Below, piece after piece: positions 48,343 to 60,649 of a stretch of DNA of 64,000 nucleotides. The DNA is from Polytrichum commune (lineage: Eukaryota; Streptophyta; Polytrichopsida; Polytrichales; Polytrichaceae). Below the pieces are notes generated by a model. That model had not been told where the DNA came from, did not search any database, and saw nothing but the letters and a program-made list of their open reading frames with translations. A program made the translations under genes and the position numbers. Where the stretch lies: the NCBI GenBank assembly GCA_950295325.1, contig OX485805.1, forward strand, positions 13,997,501 to 14,061,500, written 5' to 3'. Position 1 is the stretch's first letter, and the number at the start of each line of letters is the position of its first letter.

Positions 48343-49216
48343 ACTGTCGAGGTCCCCACCCCTTCTAGCAGCTTCACCCCTCCTTGATAACACACATGCG
48401 CAATTGTGGCAACCTGTTAACACCATAAGTCCATAACATTACTTAGCACTAGGGTGTTGCTCGCTCTATTACCGTAGGCTCATATATAGCAGGATGGGCG
48501 GAAAATAATTCGAAATAATAAAGTATATTTTGGATTTTTGGAAATTAATGAGTCAGATAGTAGTTTAAATGAGAAAAGAAAAATTATTAAAATTATTAAA
48601 TTATTAAGAAATTTGGTGTGTTGTGCAATGAGGTTACAGTCAACAACTCACACGCATTCACAACATTCTTGTATCTGTCACGCTTGTTCACTCTGACGTT
48701 CCCACGGAGTGAAGTTGTCAGTCATGCGTTACAAATTGAATCTCTCATAATCAAGAGTATTAAAAGCTTGAGATGAGCAGAGTTTGCAAGAGAAGTATGG
48801 GGAAAGTCTAGATATGATATGTCGTGTGCCTATGTGTCTATATATATACATACCGTACACACTAGTGATGGCATGTGCGGAACACTAGTTTGGGGACTAT
48901 ATATATCTTTCAACAAAAATATGTTGAAATTAAAAAAATAAAATGGATCTTTCATTTTGCATTAATGTTTGTCAATGATATTATGAATCTCTTCTTGAGA
49001 AATAAATCTCATGTGAGGGCAATTCTAAAAGCACTCCAATCTTGCTATTCTTGATGTTGCTTGTGTTAGGTTGATCCATAAACTTGAGAAACCTCACTTG
49101 ACCCTCCCATGTGACATAGCCCCCCTCAAAATGAACAATGATGATTCAGTGGCGATCATTACCATTTTGTGTTCATCAACCGATAAGTTGTGTTTGCATT
49201 CCTTAGAATAATACAA
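48343..49216. other. Non-coding part of copy B, holding the empty MULE site
   Basis: Matches 23563-24128 and then 36385-36690. The join near 48905-48925 is the unoccupied site of the 12.3-kb MULE. No gene seen. Confidence 0.7.
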
Positions 49217-49219
49217 TTA

Positions 49220-49805
49220 GGGCCGGTTCACACTATGGCCAAACTTCGAGAGGAGAAGCGTTTGGACCAATGAAAATGCAGTAATGTCCAAAGTCCGTCC
49301 TCTCGGCCTTCACACTAGAGGCCGAAGTCCAAAGGACGTCGCCTCCAAAAGAGCCTAGGTGGCAGCACTTTTAGGAAGTTATGGCGCCAAGAGTTCGGCC
49401 TCTCGAGCAAAGTTTGGGTCAAGCAAACTGCTCGACCCAAACTTCCGTCGAGAGGCCGAACTTTTTTTCATTAAAATATCAATCATTGACAAGATCTTGA
49501 CCATTAGATTGGAGGGGTTATTTTGAGCAAGGAATAAAGTGGGATGCTCCTTTGGGTTTGGACTTTGGGCTCGGCCTTTGGAGGCTTCACACTATGGACG
49601 TCCAAGTCGAGAGGCCGTGAGAGTTCATGGCGAAAGGTTAGGACTTTGGGCTTAGCCCTTGGAGGCTTCACACTATGCCCGGCCAAAGGCTCCACTTACT
49701 ATATTTTATTGACTATTTTTAGCTCATTTCTTTGGACTCTCAACAAAGTTTGGCCACTCAATCCCACAACCTTTCGACTTGGACAGCCATAGTGTGAACC
49801 GGCCC
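49220..49805. mobile_element. PIF/Harbinger-type MITE (586 bp)
   Basis: Terminal repeats GGGCCGGTTCACACTATGGC and its exact complement, flanked by TTA on both sides (49217-49219 and 49806-49808). Copy A has a single TTA and no insert at 36690. TTA target duplication and length fit a Tourist-like MITE. Inside are a long hairpin (GGCCTCTCGAGC... to ...GAGAGGCCGAAC, about 49395-49460) and two more TTCACACTATG copies near 49585 and 49668. No coding capacity. Confidence 0.95.
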
Positions 49806-50297
49806 TTAGTGTTATTGTTGAAGTATGTAGGTGCCCACCTTGGAATAATAGTTGGTGTTGGAATTGGTGTTGCTTCTACCTTATGTGTTGTGGACCCTTA
49901 TACCCAAAACTTTTTGATGCAGCTAAATACTACTAGGCTACACCGTTCATGGTACTTAAGATGGTTGAAACCTATCTCAAGAAGTTATAATGTTGCGTAA
50001 TCCCAAAAAATGAAGGGACACTGAATATTATAAACGACGGAGCAATGAGTTTTGAGTTTAAGTCAACATTGAGTTTCAAAATATTGAGCTTCCAGGAGTA
50101 AATCCAGTCAGGTCTTGGTTTATCAATATAGAAGCTTTCCTTCATTAAAGTTATTCAGATTTCCTGCATGAAGAACCCATGGATTTTTACTATTAGAAAA
50201 ACAAAACAAAAAAAGGGCCTAAACCAAGGTTAAACACCTCGAATTAGCCAAGTGGGCTCAATTGAACCCCAACCCATAGAAAAGGGAGGATGTTAAG

Positions 50298-50640
50298 TTC
50301 CCCCGCCCCCCACAAACTTTTCGTGTGAGGAATATTCGGGCGGGGGCTGCCACCCGTCTAGAAAATCAAGATTTTTTGCACCCGACAGAATATTGTTGCC
50401 CGCCTGCCCAAATTCAAAAAAACCATTGCCCTTGCATTCTTGAAGGCCACTTATCCACAAATCCCATATTGCGTGCACTTCATCTTCAAGGTCCCTAATC
50501 CAATATATATGTTCACTTCCATTAAGTAAATAAGAAATTGACTAGGATTTCACTATCAAAGTCAAACCGTCAATAAAGCATGTATTTAACTTGGAAGTCT
50601 AAAATATTACAAAACTCTCACTAGCACTAAAAGATACTGA
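50298..50640. repeat. Solo arm of the foldback family
   Basis: One arm of the element at 37177-38410. Its left edge matches the left arm of copy A and its right edge matches the later partial arm (38540-38840), as if the interior was lost by recombination in B or gained in A. Confidence 0.7.
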
Positions 50641-51326
50641 GGGCTATTTTTTTTACCGTGTGACACCAAGTTCATGAACACATGCTCATTCACCATAGTT
50701 TTCACATGCACTAAGGTGATTGTATAGTGATTAATTTTATTATATGAAAACACATGCTTGTTAGTGGTTAGTGCCAAGTGCCGGTACTTTCAGTAATAAA
50801 GATGCTATGAATAGTGCTAGGATGCTTCCTATATCTTTTGGTGGCACTATTTTCATAGTGTAAAGAAATTTAATATCACCTCCACTAATTTCCCACACTC
50901 ACTATTAGCCCTCCTTCACTAATTGTAATAATTAGTGTGGCCCACACAATAAGTCACATTGCTCCAAAGGTCACGCTAACAAGTCTATGATTTGAGGTGC
51001 CATGCTACATTGTTCATCATCAACGAACATCATGCTAATCAATGTTGACCACGTTGTTATATTGGGAACACTTTCTCATAAACACATGGTATAAATCACA
51101 TAAGGTCGACAACCCTTATTTGGTTACTTTTCTTGATCAGACACCTATAATTGAGTGGTATGTAGTTAAGTGTGGCTCCAAGAAAGAATACTAAAAGACA
51201 TGTGCATAGAGGAGATTTGACTACTTGTTCGAAATATGATAATTGTTCTAGAATCAATGGTCATCATAATTGGGGGAGACCCATATGGCCATCTATTGAG
51301 CATGATACTCTTCACTTTGATATTGA

Positions 51327-51789
51327 GTAACATATACATAATGAGCTCTAATAATGATGAGAAAATGGTGATGGGCTTGGATTTGGATTTGTTGACCATC
51401 TTGTATTAATTGCTTGTTTCATATCCTAGGAGAAGTGGGCTAATTGGAAAATGTAAACATTTAAGATCCATCTACTTAGCACAAGTTTTGGATAGGTGTA
51501 GAATGGGCCAATTAGGCTCATGGGTGGACACATGGGTTTACATAACAGTCCCCAACTTTCACCAACTCTTCCATAAATTTGACTGAAAGGCGCATGGAGA
51601 ATTGTGCTAAGCATTGTATGTTCATGTCTAAGTGAGAAACTTGGATTTCATGTCAAGTTTTGACCAATAACATGATGACACCTCGCATTATTTTTCTAGC
51701 AAAATGAACATGCGCTTGATCCCCATCGTAGGGTATGCACTACGTAATGAGTGTCAGGAGCGCCATTATTGGATGTATCAAAATTTGCA
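51327..51789. other. 463-bp segment present only in copy B
   Basis: Copy A joins TATTGA directly to TGGTGAGCCC at the corresponding point. The part near 51380-51480 resembles the MITE arms at 35571-35982. The remainder is unassigned. Confidence 0.7.
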
Positions 51790-52910
51790 TGGTGAGCCCA
51801 TTAGGGATGGTCTTAGATGCACAAAGGGCATCATTCAAGAATTGGCAATTGTGAGTCATTGCCCCTGGGTGGGACCACAGATGTTCTACGAACAAACACT
51901 TTACTCACTCCAATCTCCTGATGCTATGGGATCGGAGTTTTTTTATATAATTATATATTTTTGCAGGCGTGAGAGGATACAAGGTTCCATTTAAAGCATT
52001 AGGAGTGATAACATTAGTTTCCAATTAATGACAACAAAAACGGAACAAAATTTGAGTGTAGAAATGTATTGGACTCGGTTGTAACGTTAGACCCACAAAC
52101 AAAAATGTGCACCTTGGTTATGCTCAAATTATGATTGAGTAAATTATATTTTAGTCAAGCTATAGATATTGAACTTTGCACATACATTTTCTTATTTCAA
52201 TAATAAAATGTAGCCTTCTAATCACTACAAATAATATTAATATATTAATATATACATGGATACGTCTCTTACATGTGTTAGATAGACTCTAAGTTGTTGC
52301 GTCACCCCTTATTTATCAATCCTTACATTGAAGGTGAAAGCATTAGAATTTTTTTTGTCACAAAAATCTACGTATGTTGAAAATTAGTGGACATGACATA
52401 CCTAGTTGTGTACACAATTAAGTGTAACTCTTTGAAAACAATGTGTCGTTGTACTCACTATCAAACCTAGAATGATGTCTACATTTTAAGCACATAGTTT
52501 TATCTCATTACAACACATCATTTGACAGTCTACATTCTCAACAACAAGCCTTATCATGTATCAACTCAAATGTAAATGGCCAATCAATTAGAGTGATCAC
52601 GTAAGTCAAATATACCTTGGAAGAATACTTGACTAGCATACATGTGTTGAATGTGATAGGTGGGAACATGCAATACAACATGCATTGGCATCTACTCCAC
52701 TTCAATCTATACAATCTCCCAACCTCCTTCATGAGCGGCAAGTGCGTCCAAGTGTCATACGACCATGATTGTTGGATGGGATTGGGAATTGTCTCATTTG
52801 GTTAGACATTGAGAATCACCAAACATTGTCATTTGAAGTTTCAAAATAGGAGTTGAAATGCAAAAAGTTATAAGTGATCTTGAAAGTGGAGATTCTTATT
52901 CTCTTCACAC

Positions 52911-52911
52911 G

Positions 52912-52942
<31 letters not shown>
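52911..52942 (+). repeat. (AC)n microsatellite
   Basis: About 15 AC units against about 8 at the equivalent site in copy A (40698-40712). Confidence 0.95.
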
Positions 52943-52945
<3 letters not shown>

Positions 52946-53553
52946 ACCTCCATGCTTATGCACTACACCAAACATATGTTTGCGTGCGGCCCACACTATT
53001 CATCATCGACTTGGTGGCAACTCGAGAGTGTGTTGCATGACACTTGTTGCCACGTGACAAGTCTTAAAGACCACTCTAATCAACACGACAAACCAATTTT
53101 TAATGCCTCACTCAATTAGATGTTTAGGGTACGAAAGCTTACAAGATGTCTAGATTCTCAACACATGGTCCAATCTCATTGGGACACGTGTTTTGTTTTA
53201 CAGTGTCTGTTTTAAACCACAAGCTTTAAATTAACATATGTAGCACCCAAACATATATAGGTGTCCAACTAGAGTTGCCATATTTGGCCAGTGAAAACCT
53301 GGGAGCTTGGATTTTCCCTAAATAGTGGCTCATTATTATAAGTGTGACCACTTCAAGTTAAAACACAGAATATTGTCCTCTAGATTGCCATGTGGCATGT
53401 GGCATGCAGTCATGAAGGAAGGGGCTACAACCTCAATTTAGATTCGTTGACCATCTCATTCTAATCGTGCTTTTGATATTGTAGGAGAAGTGGGATAGGG
53501 GAGGGGGGGGGGGATAAAGTAACCATTAAATTAGACAATCAATAGTGGGAATC

Positions 53554-54637
53554 AGAGTTCGGGAAATTGTAAGGAAATAACCAAAAAACCGATCAGAGGG
53601 AGAGAGTTCGGGAAGTTTTTGAAGCCTTAGTGGCTAATTGCCGGTAGTTGCTACGAAGGGTCGGACTTTTTCCAATTTACATCGGCAACAGCCGGTCTTT
53701 TGTAAAATCAATCGGCCAGTTGCCTATATTTTCATATTTTCATTGGTCAATATCCGATTAAATGGAATTCGTATCGGCACTAATTGTTTAAAAAAATGTA
53801 TGAAAAGTTATTAGAAATCATTTCTTAGTATAAAATCTTGAATAAGTGAAAAGAAAGGCATGTTCAAAACTTTAAATTTGAAGAGTTTAATTTGAAGAGT
53901 AGCGGAGGATGGAGGCGCTGCCGCGGAGCAAGTTGCCGTTCATCTTCGAAGCCCTGACCTGCATCCCTCGATACTTGCCTGCACTCAGATACCCATGCTC
54001 ATGACTCAGAGGGTATTGGTTATCATTTCCCAGGTATCGGCCAATATTTGAATACTTCTTCCGGCTGAAATCCAGTAACTCACAAGAAGAATCGGCTATA
54101 TTTCCGGGACATTTTCTGGTCCATTGGCTAATTGCCGGAGGGACGACACTTGTATGTGAGCGTAGAGCGGAGAGCGGAGATTTGGAGAGCGGAGAGCATA
54201 GAGGAAATAAAAATAGTAAACTTGTCAAACTAAAATTAGGATATTTCAAAATAGCCAAGAATATACCAAGAATATACCAGGAATCTAACAATAATAGTAA
54301 AAAAATTGGACCTATTTCCGAGGGATGTATAGGTCATAAAATAAAATAAAAACCCTGAATTTGAAATGGTCTCATTAAGTTTGGAAACCGTGAGGTGGTT
54401 GAATTATTAAAACCAAGGATGACTACAAGAAAAAATCATTGAAAATGGATTTTTTGAGATTGGTATAATTGAAGAATGAGTCAATCAAAATACAAAGGAA
54501 TCAAAATAATAAACTTGCTTGGTTTTTATTCATCACTTTTCTCTTTGTCTTATATGTGAGTCTATTCTATAGTTTGGACTTTAGCAATTATCGTTTGTGG
54601 TCGAATAGATTATAAATTGGACTCATACCCAACATGA
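53554..54637. other. Unassigned sequence right of the duplication
   Basis: Begins with a cluster of CCGGT, CGGTC and CGGCC motifs (53600-53760) like those near 1388-1630. An ATG-led stretch at 53910 with GC-rich codons (reading MEALPRSKLPFIFEALTC) looks exon-like but stops soon. Confidence 0.35.
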
Positions 54638-54658
54638 TTGTATATACAGTTGCACACA

Positions 54659-55030
54659 ATGGGAGATGAGAGAGACATGTTTGCTGGATTAGGATGGGAG
54701 AAGGAAATTAGAAGTCTAGGAGATCCTCATATTCCTTTTAATCCATCGCCGGAATTTGAGTTTGCTGCTGGAAATCGAAGTAGTGATGATTACGAGCTGA
54801 CTCCATTTTCGCAGTCTACACAAGCATGGAGGTGGAGGGTGCGGGAGGAGCAAAAACAATATGAGAAAAAAGAAAAAAAGCGGGAAGATGTGCCGGAGAA
54901 GGATGTTGATTTGGATGAAGACAAATCGAACGAAACGGAGGAGGAGGTGAAGGTGGAAGGGGAATCTTCGAAGTCTCTTTCATTTCGCGAACGGATGAGA
55001 GGAATGATGCAAAGATGTCTATGTTGGTGA
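54659..55030 (+). CDS. Acidic/charged hypothetical protein fragment
   Basis: ATG-led frame of about 124 codons starting MGDERDMFAGLGWEKEIRS, with a Lys/Glu-rich C-terminal half. It overlaps the artificial extension of the MULE frame on the other strand, and its end coincides with the MULE truncation point, so its last codons may be chance. No family recognised. Confidence 0.35.
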   Translation: MGDERDMFAGLGWEKEIRSLGDPHIPFNPSPEFEFAAGNRSSDDYELTPFSQSTQAWRWRVREEQKQYEKKEKKREDVPEKDVDLDEDKSNETEEEVKVEGESSKSLSFRERMRGMMQRCLCW

Positions 55031-55044
55031 AGATGCTTGAGACC

Positions 55045-57102
55045 GTCCTCACTTGTACAATTCGATGACGCCCACCAAGCCTTGATAGCTAGGTACCTAG
55101 TCTCAGCCTCTTCCATAGATGACGCATTTCGATATTGAAGGCAAAGATGCCTATGTTGGTCTTGTAACTCATGCTTTATATACGATTTCGTATGTTTTTC
55201 GAGCGATTGTTTCCAATGGAAAAAACAAGTGCGCTCACGACCCTCCATTGAAACCTTGGGATCCCCTGAACCATACACAATGCGAACAACGTTCGAATTG
55301 GCTTGGGCACTGTCCGCCATGAAGCCTATAAAGTTTGGATGTGGGATACCGTGTCGGGCCATGACGTGGTTGAGGTTCTGCCAGAAGAGAACTTGGGCAT
55401 CCTTATCCTCGGATTGGAAATCACAACATGAAATGGTCATGACCCGTTGATAAGTCCCATCGTACACATGAGCGGCCATGGTGGCCCACCCTTTGACCCG
55501 CTTCACGTGATCGGACATGATCCACGCGTTCTCCAGGTCCCCACCCGGTTGCATTCGACGAACCAAATCCACTCCACTTCCAGGACCAACCTCCGACATC
55601 TTGAAGACGAACACCTTGTCTGTATCGTCACCTTGTCCTGGGAATTGGTTCCGTTGGACGTAGGCCCAATTGCTAACGCCTCGGAGCTTTGCGATGCCAT
55701 CCATAACACCAAACCTCCGCAAATATTTGAAAGAGGTAACCTTAGAGCGAAGGTTTGGGGAATTCAACTCTCTACAGCTCTCAAAAACAGGTTCAAGCTC
55801 TTTTAAAGAGAAGAGACGGTGTGTGTCATTATTGCCAGAAAGGAGAAACTCACCAACAATGTCCTTGCTAGCTTCAAGGACGATCTTGCTGTGGGTGGCT
55901 TGAGGCGTACGTTCAACGTGCTCCTCAAGAAGTGCATTGATACGCTTCCGACTGTCTCTGCAGTCTCCAACCTTCACTGGATGTTGATGAGAACCGAGAT
56001 GAATGCAGGCTCTTTGGGATGACTCCTTCCCATGGACGTAGAAGATTTTGGCCTCGCATAGTGCAATGCATTTGGGAGGCTCTTTACAGATCCTGCAGAC
56101 AAGAGTAGATCCGGATGGCACAATGCCAGAGAGAGGGAAAGGATCTTTAGTGAAACCTTCAAATTTTGTGTCATTGACCTTAGAGGTACGATGGGCGCGT
56201 TGAAGGTAATCACAACTCGGGTTTTGGCATTGGAGATGGCCAACACAGGTAGAGGAACGAAATGCAAGGCCAACGTCGTTTGTAATGTTGGTGGTTTGAG
56301 TCTTAGTCCAAACATGGCCATCATATTGCTTGTCCATGCCGTCCAACAACTTGGCCCTGGTTTGAGATGAAGAGAGTTCTGCTGCAGGGAGGACAAATAA
56401 CTGGGTGCCATCGAAACGAGGGGGAAGGTGATTAACTTCTTGGATTTCGATTTTATCGTAATCTATTTTCTTGAGGACGTTCTTACTACCGGGCATAGAG
56501 CCAAGACGACGAAGACATTGAACAATAGTTTGAGGAGGTTTAGACGTAGGGACCAAAGGAGTTGAAGGGACAGAGCTAGATGGAGAAGGCGTTACGTAGG
56601 ATGCAAAGGGAAACAAATGAGGGGAATCATGGACAACAGCCTTATGCACTGGTACATCTTCACTCGAAGAATCAGACAAGTCTATAACGTTGTCTACACC
56701 AGGCTCGGTCTTGACGCTTATTACCGGGGGTGTGCTAAAGGCAACAGTGGTCCAGTGGATGATCGAAGAGGAGGAAGGATTTCTGTTGACACTCCCATCT
56801 GAGAATCTGGCCAGCCACAAACCCTATACTTTCCCGCGCCAAGCTCCCACACTATATTGCCATTGTCAGTTACCTTGGAGGTCTCATGGAAGGTATGAAC
56901 GAGCAATCCAGTATCAGGATGGTAGATCTCACGCTCTACCCATATTGTACTAGCTTTCAAAGAGAACCTAATGCTAAGATGAAGCTCCGAGACAACAACA
57001 ATACCTTGTGCACCAATGGGGAATATAATAGGGACCCCAATGCCATGTGAACGAAGTTCGGCCATCTCAGAGACGGGAGGAAGAATTGAGGTGGAAGCCA
57101 TG
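55045..57102 (-). pseudogene. MULE transposase, N-terminus and catalytic core, 3' truncated
   Basis: Starts at 57102 with MASTSILPPVSEMAELRS. A shift of one or two bases near 56820 moves into a long frame with an acidic NVIDLSDSSSED segment (SUMO-interaction-like) and a Cys-rich stretch near 56240-56050 (CQNPSCDY, CRICKEPPKC, CIHLGSHQHPVK). It then follows the element at 25163-27363 closely: FPGQGDDTDKVFVFKMS, GSGVDLVRRMQPGGD, MADSAQANSNVVRIVYGSG, ERTCFFHW. Similarity ends at about 55045, before the SWIM finger. The open frame continues to 54790, but only as antisense of another sequence. This copy supplies the N-terminus missing from the 12.3-kb element. Confidence 0.8.
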
Positions 57103-57420
57103 AAGGTAGAGAAAGCAAACGTGAAGGAACAAAGATGCAAAGATGCATAGAGAAGGAGAATGGTGATGACGATGAAGTAATAAACAAATAAGCATGAATA
57201 TCAGGAAGGAGACAAAACTGTCAGGCATCCTAAAAAAAGATACCCCTAATTACAAAGATGGTTGTCAGATAGTAAAGCGCGCCTCCCATCGGGAGGTATT
57301 GCAATTATATACTGAGAAGAATGCGATTGCTCACTTTCTTTCCAATGTGTGAGTTTGATGTGGTGAGGTTGTGGAAAGGAAATAGAGCGAATAGGTCTGA
57401 ATTGCGGGAGGGTTGAACAC

Positions 57421-58430
57421 ATGAAGGAAATAGGCAATTCACAACCTCCGACAACGGAACCATCTAAGAAAAAGAAGAGGAGGCGATCGTCTACACATTA
57501 CACTGATAAGAAGAGAAAGACAGTGAGGACACAAAAGTCACTGGCAAGGAAAGCGCCAATCGAGGGCCGTGGGACGCCCGAGGATTTGAGCCAAAGCATA
57601 AAGGACCTGCGGAAACCTTCGTGGAGGCTAGACTGTGGGATTCGGCCTTTTCATTTATCACCGATTGTAGAAGAGGCGGACGGAAGTAAAGCGCAACCAA
57701 TGGCAGAAGTGGAAACGATAGCATCCAAGAGGATCCACGCGAGGAGACAAACTCTACAAGTGTCGTACGTATTCTTCGGGTTCTCCATATATTCAGTTGT
57801 TTGAGCACATAATGAAAATGGTAGAACATATTCAAGTGTGAAACAACTTTTCTTTCAGATATTATGGTTTGTGATCATTGGTATAAACATTGTTTTATCT
57901 TAAATATAGGAAGAGGGGGGGAGTGGAGATAGTGGAAATATCTACGAAGAAGACAACAAGGAGGTAGCACAACAAATTGAGAAGGCGTTAGAAGAGCGAG
58001 AACCGATGTCGGGACAACCAACGATTCAAGCAAGAGAAAAAATGAAGGCGTCCAAGAGGAAAGCGGCAAAGGAAGATCCGAAATCAAATTTGTTGGGAGG
58101 CCGCAAAAGAGCTGAAGGAGGAGACCCATGCGCAGAAACCCTAAGTGTGGATGTTGTGACCCCTGCTTCAAGATTTCTGCGAAGCAAGGCGGGCGGAACA
58201 CAACAAACATCAAGGCGAGGGCGTGGCCGCGGGAGAGGAATGGCGCAAGTAAACCTCGGAGATTCGAGAAGCACTCCAATAACGCCGACAGAGGACGGGA
58301 CCTCGGAAGATAGTAGCGCCAATATAGGGGCTTCAGTGGAGGGCATACTCCAAATTTTGGTAAGGTGTCGGGATCTCGGCCAAGCTATGTTCGCCAACGT
58401 TTTTGCTTTCTATCACCTTGATTTCTCATA
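57421..58430 (+). CDS. Lysine-rich nuclear-like protein, two exons, unrecognised
   Basis: Exon 1 (57421 to about 57760) starts MKEIGNSQPPTTEPSKKKKR and is strongly basic. A likely GT near 57761 and an AG at 57908-57909 join it to EEGGSGDSGNIYEEDNKEVA, a basic middle (REKMKASKRKAAKED), an SRRGRGRGRG AT-hook/RGG-like tract and a Ser/Thr-rich tail ending at 58430. Runs divergently from the MULE transposase (start 57102), as the cargo gene does in the 12.3-kb element, so it may be this element's second gene. The RGRGRG tract recalls the fragment at 7150-7459. Function unknown. Confidence 0.5.
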
Positions 58431-58499
58431 GTATTTGGAATATCAGCTTGACTTGCTTTCGGCCTTGTCTTGATTTGGGTTTAGGAACATGTCAGGAAA

Positions 58500-59650
58500 G
58501 GTATGTTTGTGCTTGAAAATCAAAAGGTTATGTGCACATCATGTTGCTCTCGGCCTTGGCTCGTTTTGTGTAGTGCACAAAAACGAGCTAGGGCAAGAGG
58601 CCTTGAATCCGAGGCCTCATATTTGTGTAAGTTTGACTATATGAAAGGTAGGGTTTTGAGAGAGGTGAGGTTCTTGATTTCTCAAACTAATGGAATGTCG
58701 ACTTTCTTGCTTTCTTGATTCCTTGCTCTCGGCCATTTCTTCTATTGTGTAGTGCATAAGTGGGAGCCATAGGAAGAGGCCTCGGATCCAAGGCCTCTTA
58801 TTTGTGGGTAGGTTTGTGCTTGAAAAATCAAAATGTTATGTGCACATCAATTGCTCTCGGCCTTGGCTCGTTTTGTGTAGTGCACAAGAACGAGCTAGAG
58901 CAAGAGGCCTCGGATCCGAGCCCTCATATTTGTGTAAGTTTGACTATGTGAAAGGTAGGGTTTTGAGAGAGGTGAGGTTCTTGATTTCTCAAACTAATGG
59001 AATGTCAACATTGTTGTTTTCTTGATTCCTTGCTCTCGGCCATTTCTTCTATTGTGTAGTGCATAAGTGGGAGCCATAGGAAGAGGCCTCGGATCCGAGG
59101 CCTTTTATTTGTGGGTAGGTTTGTGCTTGAAAAATCAAAATGTTATGTGCACATCAATTGGTCTCGGCCTTGTCTTGTTTTGTGTAGTGCATAAGAAGGA
59201 GCTAGGGGAAGAGGCCTCGGATCCGAGGCCTCTTATTTGTGTAAGTTTGAGTATGTGAGAGGTAGGGTTTTGAGAGAGGTGAGGTTTTTGATTTCTCAAA
59301 CTAATGGAATGTCAACTTTGTTGCTTTCTTGATTCCTTGCTCTCGGCCATTTCTTCTATTGTGTAGTGCATAAGTGGGAGCCATAGGAAGAGGCCTCGGA
59401 TCCGAGGCCTCTTATTTGTGGGTAGGTTTGTGCTTGAAAAATCAAAATGTTATGTGCACATCAATTGTTCTCGGCCTTGTCTTGTTTTGTGTAGTGCATA
59501 AGAAGGAGCTAGGGGAAGAGGCCTCGGATCCGAGGCCTCTTATTTGTGTAAGTTTGAGTATGTGAGAGGTAGGGTTTTGAGAGAGGTGAGGTTCTTGATT
59601 TCTCAAACTAATGGAATGTCAACTTTCTTCCATTTTTGATTCCTTGCTCT
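58500..59650. repeat. Palindromic satellite, 307-bp higher-order unit (128 + 179 bp)
   Basis: Palindromes made of GAGGCCTC, GGATCC and GAGGCCTC begin at 58597, 58776, 58904, 59083, 59211, 59390 and 59518. Spacings alternate 179 and 128, so each pair makes 307 bp. The shorter spacer contains TTGTGCTTGAAAAATCAAAA and GTGCACATCAATTG; the longer contains GTAGGGTTTTGAGAGAGG and CTCAAACTAATGGAATGTC. The first palindromes are degenerate and become perfect inward. Confidence 0.96.
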
Positions 59651-60440
59651 CTGCCTTGTGCCCCACGGGCGAACGCCCGTGGGCCATGTAACATGTAACT
59701 TGGTTAGGCATGTCTTTATGAGGCACTTTGGTTGGTTCTGAGTATGTAAACTAGTTTGTGTGTGAGGCCTCAGATTTGAGGCCTCTCGGCCGAGGCCACT
59801 TGAGGTTTTTTGATTCAAAGTACAACTTGTATGAATGAGGCACTTTGCTTGTTTTTGAGGATGTAAACTAGTTTGTGAATGAGGCCTCGGATTCGAGGCC
59901 TCTTTTATGTGTTCCAAAACAAGTGTACGGAAGAGGCACTTTGGTTGGTTCTGAGTGTGTAAACTAGTTTGTGTGTGAGGCCTCGGATCCGAGGCCTCTC
60001 GGCCGAGGCCACTTGAGGTTTTTTGATTCAAAGTATAACTTGTATGAATGAGGCACTTTGCTTGTTTTTGAGTATGTAAACTAGTTTGTGAATGACGCCT
60101 CGGATCTGAGGCCTCTTTTATGTGTTCCAAAACATGTGTACGGATGAGGCACTTTGGTTTGTTTTGAGTATGTAAACTAGTTTGTGAATGAGGCCTCGGA
60201 TCCGAGGCCTCTTTTATGTGTTCCAAAACAAGTGTACGGAAGAGGCACTTTGGTTGGTTCTGAGTGTGTAAACTAGTTTGTGTGTGAGGCCTCGGATCCG
60301 AGGCCTCTCGGCCGAGGCCACTTGAGGTTTTTTGATTCAAAGTATAACTTGTATGAATGAGGCACTTTGCTTGTTTTTGAGTATGTACACTAGTTTGAAA
60401 ATGAGGCCTCGGATCCGAGGCCTCCTTTTAGTGCCCTCGA
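59651..60440. repeat. Palindromic satellite, second subfamily (about 308-bp super-period)
   Basis: Same palindromes with different spacers (GAGGCACTTTGGTTGGTTCT, TATGTAAACTAGTTTGTG, TGTTCCAAAACAAGTGTACG). Some palindromes are extended by a second one, CTCGGCCGAG. Equivalent points at 59978 and 60286 are about 308 bp apart, near the 307 bp of the neighbouring subfamily. Confidence 0.93.
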
Positions 60441-60649
60441 TCAGCAGTCCCCTGGGAGTGGCTCCCGGGACTGCGAATGTTTAAACAGGCATAACTTCCT
60501 TGATTTTTGCCCAAATGGGGCAAGTGAGGTGTCCATCGGCATCTACATTTCACGTAGATGACGATAGAGTGGTTGATCGTTAGATTTGGAGACGACACGT
60601 GGAAGATATGGAGGTCTGAAGCTGCCGGGGGGGGGATTGTATTTTGTTA

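Larger units (their letters stand above)
43722..53553. repeat. Segmental duplication, copy B
   Basis: Direct duplicate of 13-41822, compact because it lacks the large MULE insertions and the 12.7-kb block of copy A. It therefore shows the pre-insertion state of the locus at 48342 and 48917. It contains the second BCH gene. Confidence 0.93.

Noticed and set aside
53887-54291. A 134-codon open frame on the minus strand
   Set aside because: No recognisable domain, AT-rich N-terminal part and no conservation elsewhere in the window. The plus strand has a more exon-like stretch at 53910.
59603-60340. A 245-codon open frame on the minus strand with repeating EASDPRPHSQTSLHTQ-like peptides
   Set aside because: It only reflects the satellite units, whose lengths happen to keep one frame open. 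Frame, stops and peptide follow the repeats and palindromes, with no start context or family match.
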